From positions 1 through 7,682 of the forward strand of contig CAMLOC010000151.1 of NCBI GenBank assembly GCA_946481465.1: a DNA stretch of 7,682 bases, read 5' to 3'. Under the pieces are notes generated by a model. The model was not told where the DNA came from. It saw only the letters and a list, made by a program, of their open reading frames with translations, and ran no database searches. The stretch comes from an uncultured Shinella sp. (GTDB lineage: Bacteria; Pseudomonadota; Alphaproteobacteria; Rhizobiales; Rhizobiaceae). Below, piece after piece: positions 1 to 6,155 of the stretch. A program made the position numbers and the translations under genes. Position 1 is the first letter of the stretch, and each line of letters opens with the position of its first letter.

Positions 1-627
1 GCCCGCCAACTCGACGAAGCCCGGGGCGCGGCCCACCAGCGCCTCGTCACGCTGGTCGAGGCCGGCTGGCTGGAACAGACCCAGGACGGGCGCTACCGCC
101 TCAGCCTGCGGGTCGTCAGCCACGCGGCGATGGCGCTCGAACAGTCCAATCTCGGCGCCCGCTTCGCCGGCGTGCTGGAGGAAATGGTCACCCAAAGCGG
201 CGAGACGGCTTCCCTCGCCATTCTCGACGGCAAGGATGCGGTCATTGTCCGGCGCGTGGAATCGCGCGGTGTGCTGCGCGCCGATCTCAAGGTCGGTGCG
301 CATCTGCGGCTCGACCGCACCGCCTTCGGCCGCGTGCTCGTCTCCCATGCCCGCCCTGAAGTCATCGAGCGCCTGAGGGCGCAGGGCGTGAGCCTGCCGG
401 ACGAGGCCACCATCACCCAGGTGCGCGAACAGGGCTACGCCATTTCCGAAGTCGAAGGCCCGCGTACCGTCTCGCCCGTCGCCGCGCCGCATCTGGACGC
501 GCAGGGCGAATGCATCGGTGCGCTCGCCCTTTCCGGCCCCTTCCAAGGTTTTGACACTGTGAAATGCGCCGGGATCGTCGTCGCCGCGGCGACGGCCAGC
601 TCCGGTCGCATGCGAGGAGACCAGTAA
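1..627 (+). CDS. IclR-family transcriptional regulator, 5'-truncated by the window edge
   Basis: Frame 1 is open from the first base to TAA at 625-627, giving 208 residues. IclR proteins are usually about 250-270 residues, so roughly the first 45 are missing. Residues 1-43 fit the second half of the winged helix-turn-helix: the recognition helix runs into RLVTLVEAGWLEQ, followed by the wing GRYRLSLRV. The rest matches the IclR effector-binding domain: GAHLRLDRTAFGRVL corresponds to the family's G-x-x-x-PLH-x-TA-x-GK stretch, and a later segment with GYAISEVEG and a GECIGALALSGP strand corresponds to the conserved C-terminal ligand pocket. An internal ATG at 130 would remove the DNA-binding domain and is not a credible start. 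IclR regulators are cytosolic dimers or tetramers that bind a small effector and often control an adjacent catabolic operon. Here the gene is co-directional with, and directly abuts, the next gene, so it probably regulates this cluster and itself. The effector is unknown. Family assignment is confident. Confidence 0.93.
   Translation, partial: ARQLDEARGAAHQRLVTLVEAGWLEQTQDGRYRLSLRVVSHAAMALEQSNLGARFAGVLEEMVTQSGETASLAILDGKDAVIVRRVESRGVLRADLKVGAHLRLDRTAFGRVLVSHARPEVIERLRAQGVSLPDEATITQVREQGYAISEVEGPRTVSPVAAPHLDAQGECIGALALSGPFQGFDTVKCAGIVVAAATASSGRMRGDQ
614..620 (+). promoter_or_regulatory. Ribosome binding site for the 578-residue protein
   Basis: GAGGAGA lies inside the last codons of the IclR gene, with its GGAG core 8 bases before ATG 628. 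It supports ATG 628 as the start directly after TAA 625-627, and suggests translational coupling between the regulator and the next gene. Confidence 0.7.
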
Positions 628-2364
628 ATGACTGCCCTGAAGAAACCCGCGCCGGAATCGGAGGCTTACCGCATCGCGCGGCTGATGCGTTCGGCCGGCG
701 AAATGATGGCGCCCGAACGCCTCGCCGCCATCCAGCCGTCGCGCATCAGCGCTTCGCGCGCACTCGTCAACCACGCCATCCGCGGCCGCTGGCAGATCCT
801 GTGCAAGCGCTTCGAGATCGACGAGAAGGGCAATGGCATCGCCGAATACCGCATCGAGATCGGCGGCTGGCGCTTCAGCTTTCCCGTCTATTCCTTCGAG
901 CCCTCGCCGCATGGCCGCACCGGCCGCATCATCGGCCGCGCCTGGGACATGATGGGCGCGCTGGTCGAAGGCGATATGAGCAACGCCGATTTCGAGACCA
1001 CCCGCGCCGAGCTTCCCAAGCTCTACGAGGGCCGCGCCACGCCCGGCACGCTGATCTGGTGCCGCTCCAACCGCAGCGGCCGCTTCTTTGAAAGCGCGAA
1101 ACAGGCGCTGGCGGCCGGCCGGCAGCCCGACGTCGCCGAGCTCGCGCAGACCTGCTACCTCATGCGCAACACCGGCCTCGACGGCAACGGCACCTTCGGC
1201 ACCAAGACCTTCCTTGCCTATGAAGGCAACCATCCGCTGCGCTGGTCACTCGCCGCGCAGATGCTGTGCGCCTACATGATGCGCGTCTTCGCGCAGGACC
1301 TGTTGCAGCATCTCGTCCGCCTCGGTTCGCCGCAGGCTCCGGCGATGGCGAAGGATCTGCGCCGCTTCCTCGGCGTCGGCAACGGCTCGGCGCTCGGCCT
1401 GATGCTCTTCGTCAACAACCATCCGCGGCTCATCGAGCGCTGGCTGTTCATCCGCGAGGAAGCCATCGCCCGCGCCAAGGCCGTGCTGCCGGACGACGAA
1501 GGCTCGGAGATTGCCAAGCTCCTCGCCCTCGTGGAGAAGGCAATCATCTTCCGCACGCAGGACCGCGCCGCCTACGAGAACTTCACCCGCTCGGACGTGC
1601 TGGCCGAGGAGCTGCAGGTCATCCGCCGCGCCATTGCCGATCTCCTGCAACGCTGGCGCGCCGGCGGCCGCTTCGAGAGCGAGCCCTTCGCGCAGCTTGC
1701 CGCCTCGCTCGAGGGCCGCGTCCATGCCGAGGCGATGGAGACGCTGCATTCGCTGCTGATCGAACTGGTGCCCGAGCAGGCCGACGCGCTGGTCGATGGC
1801 CTCGTCATCGACGAGGAACTGACGGGACGCCCGGAAATGCCCGTCGGGCGCCTGCGCGACCTGCTGCGCAACGATTATGCCTGGGCTTTCGGCCTTAACC
1901 TCGATATTCCCGCCGGCGAGCGTTACGTCTGGTACAAGTCCGTGACCGCCGAGGAGCCGCGCCGCGGCCTTGCGAGCGAAGTCGGCGAGACCGTCGTCAA
2001 TCTCGGCCTCGACCTGCCGCGCCTCGTCGTGGCGCTCGACCGCGACCTTGCCGCCGCCGACCCCGATCTCGGCATCGCGCGCTTCCTGCTTGCCCATCCC
2101 CAGCACAGGGCGATCGTCACCCGCGTCCAGGCGCTGGCCGGAACCGGCCTGCATTCGCCCCATGCCGACATCATGAGCGGCGCCTTCACGCCCGCGCACA
2201 TCACGCGCCTCCTCAATGTCGGCATCCACGGCATCGACAAGACGCGCGACTTCCTCGACCGCAACCTGCGCGGCGTCCTGTTCCATGGCGCGCCCCTTCC
2301 CGAGGACATCGCCTCCGGAAGCGCCGACGACCTGTGGTTTTATCCTGCGGAGCCAAACCTGTGA
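628..2364 (+). CDS. Uncharacterised conserved-looking 578-residue cytosolic protein
   Basis: I do not recognise a named family. The ATG follows the IclR stop without a gap and has a good Shine-Dalgarno; the stop is TGA 2362-2364. I see no signal peptide and no convincing membrane span, so it is probably cytosolic. The first ~150 residues are mixed, with aromatic-rich strands around IGGWRFSFPVYSFEP. A compact motif-like segment at residues 176-193, with key residues C-Y-L-M-R-N-T and then G-N-G-T-F-G-T-K, looks like a binding or catalytic element. Helical stretches follow (about 205-400), including FVNNHPRLIERWLF, and then an Arg/Asp-rich C-terminal part with LARFLLAHPQHR-like and GIHGIDKTRDFLDRN segments. 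No Walker motif, Rossmann GxGxxG or HExxH is evident. It overlaps the next gene by four bases, so it is very probably expressed with it and with the M19 homologue, pointing to a shared pathway. It could be an enzyme or a substrate-handling scaffold. Codon use matches its neighbours. Confidence 0.88.
   Translation: MTALKKPAPESEAYRIARLMRSAGEMMAPERLAAIQPSRISASRALVNHAIRGRWQILCKRFEIDEKGNGIAEYRIEIGGWRFSFPVYSFEPSPHGRTGRIIGRAWDMMGALVEGDMSNADFETTRAELPKLYEGRATPGTLIWCRSNRSGRFFESAKQALAAGRQPDVAELAQTCYLMRNTGLDGNGTFGTKTFLAYEGNHPLRWSLAAQMLCAYMMRVFAQDLLQHLVRLGSPQAPAMAKDLRRFLGVGNGSALGLMLFVNNHPRLIERWLFIREEAIARAKAVLPDDEGSEIAKLLALVEKAIIFRTQDRAAYENFTRSDVLAEELQVIRRAIADLLQRWRAGGRFESEPFAQLAASLEGRVHAEAMETLHSLLIELVPEQADALVDGLVIDEELTGRPEMPVGRLRDLLRNDYAWAFGLNLDIPAGERYVWYKSVTAEEPRRGLASEVGETVVNLGLDLPRLVVALDRDLAAADPDLGIARFLLAHPQHRAIVTRVQALAGTGLHSPHADIMSGAFTPAHITRLLNVGIHGIDKTRDFLDRNLRGVLFHGAPLPEDIASGSADDLWFYPAEPNL
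2349..2352 (+). promoter_or_regulatory. Ribosome binding site deciding the GTG 2361 start
   Basis: GGAG lies 8 bases upstream of GTG 2361, within the end of the preceding gene. It favours GTG 2361, whose GTGA overlaps the previous stop, over an upstream GTG at 2334 and the internal ATG at 2394. The ATG at 2394 has no comparable purine-rich site. Confidence 0.6.
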
Positions 2365-3071
2365 GCACCTGCCAGTCCAATCCTTCCGCCGTCATGACCG
2401 TGAGCCTGCGCGAGATGCGTATGGTCTTCGAGCGCCTGCTTCAGGTGACGCGCATCGAAAGCGGCCTCGTGCCCGCCCTTCGCGATTGCGCGCTCTATTC
2501 GGCGGCCCTCGGCCTCGGCGGTTTCGCCAGCCTTGCGCAAACGCTCGAGGCAATAAGCAAGGCTGATCCCCGGGCGCTATCGCTCGACGGCCTCACCATC
2601 GATTGCGGCGGCCAGCATGCCTGGCTTGCGGCCGATGCCGCCCTCGATGTCGCGACGGAGAACCTCAGGACCGGCGGAGCAGGTGTCGTCACCGTGCGCA
2701 ATGCCGCCGACCTCGGCGAACTGCGGGTCGTCGAGGCGCTGGCCCAGCGCTTCGGTCTGAAGGCGATCGTCACGATCGGCGCAACGGCCGCGACCATCGC
2801 CGTGTCCCCGGCGACCGATCCGTCTGAGATCGCCACGCTCGACGCGATCCGCCGCAACGGGGTCCGCGTCGAGGCGGCGCTGTGGTGGACGCTCTACCAC
2901 CGCTCGGCCGACGCGCTTGCGCCTGATTCCTACCTGTCGCGCCGCCATGCCGGCCCCATCATCGTGGAGGCCGACGGTAAGGTCATCGGCCGGCAGGACG
3001 AGGACGAGACCGATTTTTCCCTGCTGCTCGCCGACGCCCCCAGCGCCGGCTCCGCAGCCAGCAACCGTTGA
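2361..3071 (+). CDS. DUF3726-like protein of unknown function
   Basis: I chose GTG 2361 because it overlaps the upstream TGA as GTGA and has GGAG 8 bases before it; this gives 236 residues. ATG 2394 would give 225, beginning MTVSLREM. Two segments recall DUF3726 proteins as I remember them. One is an N-terminal helix starting V-S-L-R-E-M and running to about residue 55. The other is a C-terminal block at residues 175-199 (W175, W176, L178, Y179, P188, S193-R194-R195, A197-G198) followed by an acidic DETDF at 215-219. The middle (about 70-160) alternates strands and helices, is rich in Ala and Val, and shows no obvious catalytic motif. I see no signal peptide or membrane span. The last ~12 residues are low-complexity Ser/Ala and probably disordered. 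The function of this family is unknown to me. Being coupled on both sides to the 578-residue protein and the M19 homologue, it likely works with them. The domain name is from memory and moderately secure; the gene itself is secure. Confidence 0.85.
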   Translation: MSTCQSNPSAVMTVSLREMRMVFERLLQVTRIESGLVPALRDCALYSAALGLGGFASLAQTLEAISKADPRALSLDGLTIDCGGQHAWLAADAALDVATENLRTGGAGVVTVRNAADLGELRVVEALAQRFGLKAIVTIGATAATIAVSPATDPSEIATLDAIRRNGVRVEAALWWTLYHRSADALAPDSYLSRRHAGPIIVEADGKVIGRQDEDETDFSLLLADAPSAGSAASNR

Positions 3072-3080
3072 GTGAACGCC

Positions 3081-4052
3081 ATGATCATCGATGCCCTTCA
3101 ATGCGGCCATTTCAACCGCCAGTCCTTCGAGGCGCTGAAGCGCGGCGGCTACAGCGCCGTCACGCCGACACTCGGCTTCTGGGAAGGAACGATGGAATCG
3201 CTCGATTCCCTCGCCCGCTGGCGCGACATGGCGCGTGAGAACGCCGACCTCATCCTGATCGCCCGCACGGCCGCCGACATCGAGCGCGCCGAACGCGAGG
3301 GCAAGCTCGCCGTCGTGCTCGGCTACCAGAACTCCAATCTCTTCGAGGACCGCATCGCCTATGTGGAATTCTTCGCCGAGCTTGGCGTGCGCGTGGTGCA
3401 GCTCACCTACAACAACCAGAACGAACTCGGCGGCTCCTGCTACGAGGAGAACGACAGCGGCCTTGCCCGCTTCGGCAAGGACGTCGTGCGCGAGATGAAC
3501 CGTGCCGGCATGCTGGTGGACCTTTCCCATGTCGGCGACAGGACGACGCTCGATGCCATCGAATGGTCGGAAAAGCCCGTCGCCATCACCCATGCCAATG
3601 CCGCCTCGCTCTTTTCGCACAAGCGCAACAAGTCGGACCGGGTGATCAAGGCGCTCGCCGAACGCGGCGGCGTGATCGGCTGCGTCGCCTACCGCAACAT
3701 CACGCCGGACAGCGCCTGCGCAAGCGTCGACGGCTGGTGCGAGATGGTGGCGCGGACGGTCGAGATCGCCGGCATCGACCATGTCGGCATCGGCACCGAC
3801 ATTTCGCACAACCACACCCAGCGCGACTACGACTGGATGCGCAAGGGGCGCTGGACGCGCTCCGTCCAGTACGGCGCGGGCTCGGCGGCAACGCCCGGCG
3901 CGGTGCCGAAGCCGGAATGGCTGCTGAAGCCCGAAAACCTTCAGGAAGTGGCTCCGGCGCTGCTGCGCGTCGGCTTCAACCAGGAAGAAGCGAACAAGAT
4001 CCTCAGAGACAACTGGCTGCGCCTCTATGCACAGGTCTTCCGCGCCGACTGA
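3081..4052 (+). CDS. M19-family dipeptidase homologue (renal/membrane dipeptidase type) with degenerate metal site
   Basis: Amidohydrolase-fold TIM-barrel protein, 323 residues from ATG 3081; a GTG at 3072, directly after the previous stop, would add three residues. ATG is preferred because GAGTGA ends 5 bases before it. M19 landmarks are clear: the opening strand IIDALQ; GKLAVVLGYQN followed by FFAELGVRVVQLTYNNQN; DLSHV with H150; THANA with H171; RNKSD with R182; and VGIGTD with D240. In characterised M19 enzymes, H150 and H171 match the two alpha-metal histidines, and R182 and D240 match substrate-binding and catalytic residues. The N-terminal HxD pair is replaced by D4-A5-L6, and the bridging Glu by Gln83. 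Classical dinuclear zinc dipeptidase activity is therefore doubtful. There is no signal peptide, so it is cytosolic, unlike animal renal dipeptidase. A similar M19 gene lies beside the dimethylglycine demethylase genes in Pseudomonas. The natural reaction is unknown; hydrolysis of an amide or N-acyl amino-acid derivative is one possibility. Confidence 0.9.
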   Translation: MIIDALQCGHFNRQSFEALKRGGYSAVTPTLGFWEGTMESLDSLARWRDMARENADLILIARTAADIERAEREGKLAVVLGYQNSNLFEDRIAYVEFFAELGVRVVQLTYNNQNELGGSCYEENDSGLARFGKDVVREMNRAGMLVDLSHVGDRTTLDAIEWSEKPVAITHANAASLFSHKRNKSDRVIKALAERGGVIGCVAYRNITPDSACASVDGWCEMVARTVEIAGIDHVGIGTDISHNHTQRDYDWMRKGRWTRSVQYGAGSAATPGAVPKPEWLLKPENLQEVAPALLRVGFNQEEANKILRDNWLRLYAQVFRAD

Positions 4053-4152
4053 TCGATCCGGAAACGGAATCCAAGGAAAGAAGGGCCGCCGCCGGGACGC
4101 GAGCGGCCCCGGGAACAGCAATCAACGACCGTTCGATTAAGGAGAAGAACGA
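4053..4152 (+). other. Intergenic gap with a GC-rich hairpin
   Basis: This 100-base spacer separates the catabolic block from the transporter block. It contains a perfect 7-bp inverted repeat, GGGCCGC at 4083-4089 and GCGGCCC at 4103-4109, around a 13-base loop. It also holds a weaker bulged stem at 4055-4071 with a GAAA loop. Neither is followed by a T-run, so a rho-independent terminator is not supported; an intercistronic RNA-processing or stability element is possible. I see no convincing sigma70 -35/-10 pair, though an alphaproteobacterial promoter of weak consensus cannot be excluded. Confidence 0.5.
4139..4147 (+). promoter_or_regulatory. Strong ribosome binding site of the binding-protein gene
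   Basis: AAGGAGAAG, with its GGAG core at 4141-4144, lies 8 bases before ATG 4153. It is among the strongest Shine-Dalgarno sites in the window, in keeping with the high expression usual for periplasmic binding proteins, and it fixes the start. Confidence 0.75.
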
Positions 4153-5226
4153 ATGGAAACGTTCAAGAAAGCATCGGCAACCCCCGTATCGCGACGCGCC
4201 GTGCTGGGCGCAGGCCTCTTCGGGGCCGCAATGCTCGCATCGCCCTTCGTGCGCCGCGCCGGCGCCGAGGAGAATGTCCTCTACGTCAACACCTGGGGCG
4301 GCGACTGGGAGGCCTCGGTCAAGAAGTTCCTCTTCGACCCCTTCACCGCCGATACGGGCATCGAGATCCGCACGGTCTCGCCGATCTCCTTCGCCAAGCT
4401 CGCGGCGCAGAAGACGACCGGCGTCTATGAATTCGACGTCACCACGCTCGGCGTCGCCGACGTCGCGCGCGCCAACGCCGCTGGCCTCCTGGAAACGCTT
4501 GCCGACCATGTCGACGCCTCCAGGCTCTGGCAGGGCGCGATCTACGAAAACGGCCTTTCCACCCACGGCTTCGCCACGCAGATGGCCTATAACAAGGCGA
4601 AATATCCGGACGGCCCGAAGAACTGGGCCGACTTCTTCAATGTCGAGAAGTTCCCGGGCAACCGCAGCCTCCAGCGCCATGCCGCGCGCGTACTCGCCAT
4701 CGCGCTGCTTGCCGACGGCGTTCCCCCGGCCGAGCTTTTCCCCTATGATCTCGACCGCGCCTTCGCCTCGCTGGACAAGATCAAGAACGACGTGCGCGTC
4801 TGGTGGACGGCAGGCCCGCAGGCCCGCCAGATCCTTACCGACGGCGAAGTCGACATGGCCGGCCTCTGGGACAGCGATGCCGCCGGTGCGCAGAAGGCCT
4901 CGAAGGACCCGATCGAGATCGTCTGGGACCAGGCGGTCGTCGACCAGGCCTGCTGGATCGTCGCAAAGGACAGCCCGCGGGCGGAGAACGGCTTCAAGCT
5001 GATCAGCCATATCGGCCAGAATGCCGAAGGCCTCGCACAGTTCTGCATCGCCGACCAGAACGGTCCGATGAACCCGAAGTCCTTCGATTTCATCCCGGCC
5101 GACGTTGCCAGGACCATGCCGACCTACCCCGACCACCTTGCCCGCGCCGTCATGCTCGACGGCGGCAAGCTGACGGCGCAGCTCGACGAACTGACCACCC
5201 GCTTCGAGAGCTGGGTCGGCCTTTGA
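4153..5226 (+). CDS. Periplasmic substrate-binding protein, PotD/spermidine-putrescine type, with Tat-like signal
   Basis: 357 residues; it captures a small solute in the periplasm and delivers it to the permeases encoded downstream. The N-terminus has a twin-arginine signal: S13-R14-R15-A-V-L, then a hydrophobic stretch (about 17-32), then A36-G37-A38 as a likely signal peptidase I site, so the mature protein begins at E39. It starts with NVLYVNTWGGDWE, typical of the PotD/COG0687 class of extracellular solute-binding proteins, and continues with FTADTGIEIRTV and a strand/helix pattern for two alpha/beta lobes. Further class-typical pieces are MAYNKAKYP, NWADFFNVEKFPG, the WWTAGPQARQILTDGEVDM segment and the short GLWDSD. 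Length is normal for the family. Despite the class name, many members bind gamma-aminobutyrate, putrescine, opines or other N-compounds, so the ligand is not determined. The strong upstream ribosome site and the strong hairpin after the stop both suit raised expression relative to the permeases. Confidence 0.94.
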   Translation: METFKKASATPVSRRAVLGAGLFGAAMLASPFVRRAGAEENVLYVNTWGGDWEASVKKFLFDPFTADTGIEIRTVSPISFAKLAAQKTTGVYEFDVTTLGVADVARANAAGLLETLADHVDASRLWQGAIYENGLSTHGFATQMAYNKAKYPDGPKNWADFFNVEKFPGNRSLQRHAARVLAIALLADGVPPAELFPYDLDRAFASLDKIKNDVRVWWTAGPQARQILTDGEVDMAGLWDSDAAGAQKASKDPIEIVWDQAVVDQACWIVAKDSPRAENGFKLISHIGQNAEGLAQFCIADQNGPMNPKSFDFIPADVARTMPTYPDHLARAVMLDGGKLTAQLDELTTRFESWVGL

Positions 5227-5233
5227 GACAGTC

Positions 5234-5263
5234 CTCCCGGTTCCGGCCAGCCGGAACCGGGAG
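5234..5263 (+). terminator. Strong intercistronic hairpin after the binding-protein gene (attenuator or mRNA-stability element)
   Basis: CTCCCGGTTCCGG at 5234-5246 pairs perfectly with CCGGAACCGGGAG at 5251-5263, a 13-bp stem with a four-base CCAG loop. It begins 7 bases after the TGA at 5224-5226. Only a short TTTT follows, at 5270-5273 and not directly adjacent, so it is at best a leaky terminator. It lies between the binding-protein and permease genes, where such stems commonly protect the upstream message and reduce read-through, giving more binding protein than permease. The structure is seen directly; the role is inferred. Confidence 0.75.
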
Positions 5264-5294
5264 AGCCGGTTTTGCCCGATCACGGGACTGAGGG

Positions 5295-6155
5295 ATGAGG
5301 AACATGAAACACAGATCGTTTTCGCCCGTTGCGGAGGGGCCGATACCGCTGATGGCCCCGGCGGCGATCTTCCTTGCGGTCTTCTTCGTGGTGCCGCTTG
5401 CCTATGTCGGCTGGATGAGTGTCTCGCAGCCTGCCATGGGCCTGCAGAACTTCGGCCGGCTGCTCCATTCGAGCCTGTTCGCCTCCGTGCTCTATCAAAC
5501 GTTCAAGACCGCCTTCCTCGTCACCGCGCTCGCGCTTCTCTTCGCCTATCCCCTCGCCTACGCCGCCGCCAACGGATCGAAGCGCTTTGCGACCTTCCTC
5601 CTGACGGTCGTCGCCCTTTCCTTCTGGACGAGCTATCTCGTGCGCACCTATGCCTGGATGGTCATCCTCGGAAACCAGGGGCCGGTCACGGCGCTCCTCG
5701 GCTGGCTCGGCTTCGACCCCGCGCCGAAACTGCTCTTCACCACCTTCAGCGCCACGCTCGCCATGACCCACGCCCTCATTCCCTTCATGACCATGTCGCT
5801 GTTCGCGGTGATGAAGCGCATCGACCCGCTCTATGTCCGTGCCGCGGAAAACCTTGGCGCCAGCCCGCTGCGCGCCTTCCTCGCCGTTTACCTGCCGCTC
5901 TCGGCGCCCGGCATCGTCAACGGCTGCACGCTCGTCTTCATCTCCTGCCTCGGCTTCTACGTGATGCCCGTGCTGCTCGGCAGCCCGCGGGACCAGATGA
6001 TCGCCGGCATCATCGGCGACCAGATCGAACAGACGCTCGACTTCGGCCTCGGCTCGGCGATCTCCATCGTGCTGCTCGGCCTGACGCTCGCCGTCTATGC
6101 GCTCTACAACCGCTTCTTCGGCCTCGACCGGCTGTGGGCGGGAGGTGACCGATGA
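5295..6155 (+). CDS. ABC transporter permease, PotB-like
   Basis: 286 residues from ATG 5295, or 283 from ATG 5304. The GAGGG at 5290-5294 sits 9 bases before 5304 but touches 5295, so 5304 may be the real start. This is an inner-membrane subunit of the importer. About six membrane segments are visible (roughly 18-43, 69-92, 99-125, 146-170, 208-230, 255-275). Class-typical features are the FWTSYLVRTYAWMVILGNQG stretch (about 110-129) of PotB-type permeases and the cytoplasmic EAA loop that docks on the ATPase: R182-A-A-E-N-L-G188-A, then P201 and P205-G206. The C-terminal part includes GFYVMPVLLGSP, another PotB-like signature. It is separated from the binding-protein gene by a hairpin and overlaps the PotC-like gene by ATGA, so the two permeases are translationally coupled and probably form a heterodimer. 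Substrate specificity cannot be judged. Confidence 0.95.
   Translation: MRNMKHRSFSPVAEGPIPLMAPAAIFLAVFFVVPLAYVGWMSVSQPAMGLQNFGRLLHSSLFASVLYQTFKTAFLVTALALLFAYPLAYAAANGSKRFATFLLTVVALSFWTSYLVRTYAWMVILGNQGPVTALLGWLGFDPAPKLLFTTFSATLAMTHALIPFMTMSLFAVMKRIDPLYVRAAENLGASPLRAFLAVYLPLSAPGIVNGCTLVFISCLGFYVMPVLLGSPRDQMIAGIIGDQIEQTLDFGLGSAISIVLLGLTLAVYALYNRFFGLDRLWAGGDR
6141..6148 (+). promoter_or_regulatory. Near-perfect Shine-Dalgarno for the second permease
   Basis: GGAGGTGA is a full match to the anti-Shine-Dalgarno core and places GGAGG 6 bases before ATG 6152. It lies within the end of the first permease gene and fixes the overlapping ATGA start. Confidence 0.8.

Noticed and set aside
1246..2286. 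346-residue open frame on the minus strand
   Set aside because: Antisense to the 578-residue gene. I considered it because that gene is an orphan, but the sense frame has a ribosome site, abutting and overlapping junctions and balanced protein composition, whereas the antisense frame is Gly/Ala/Arg/Glu-rich without a start context.
2577..4121. 514-residue open frame on the minus strand
   Set aside because: It lies opposite the DUF3726-like and M19 genes, whose sequences match real families. The minus-strand product is low-complexity, Arg/Gly/Ala/His-rich without domain features, as expected from the mirror frame of GC-rich coding DNA.
3563..5002. 479-residue open frame on the plus strand
   Set aside because: It runs out of frame across the M19 gene, the intergenic gap and the binding-protein gene. 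The translation is Arg/Pro/Ser-rich noise, and both genes it crosses have clear family signatures in other frames.
5234..5273. Full rho-independent terminator ending the operon after the binding-protein gene
   Set aside because: The stem is strong, but only four Ts follow, six bases after the stem. The downstream permease and ATPase genes are needed for the same transporter, so at most it is leaky.
4003..5283. 426-residue open frame on the minus strand
   Set aside because: Antisense shadow of the binding-protein gene, which has a strong ribosome site, a signal peptide and class-typical segments; the antisense product shows none.
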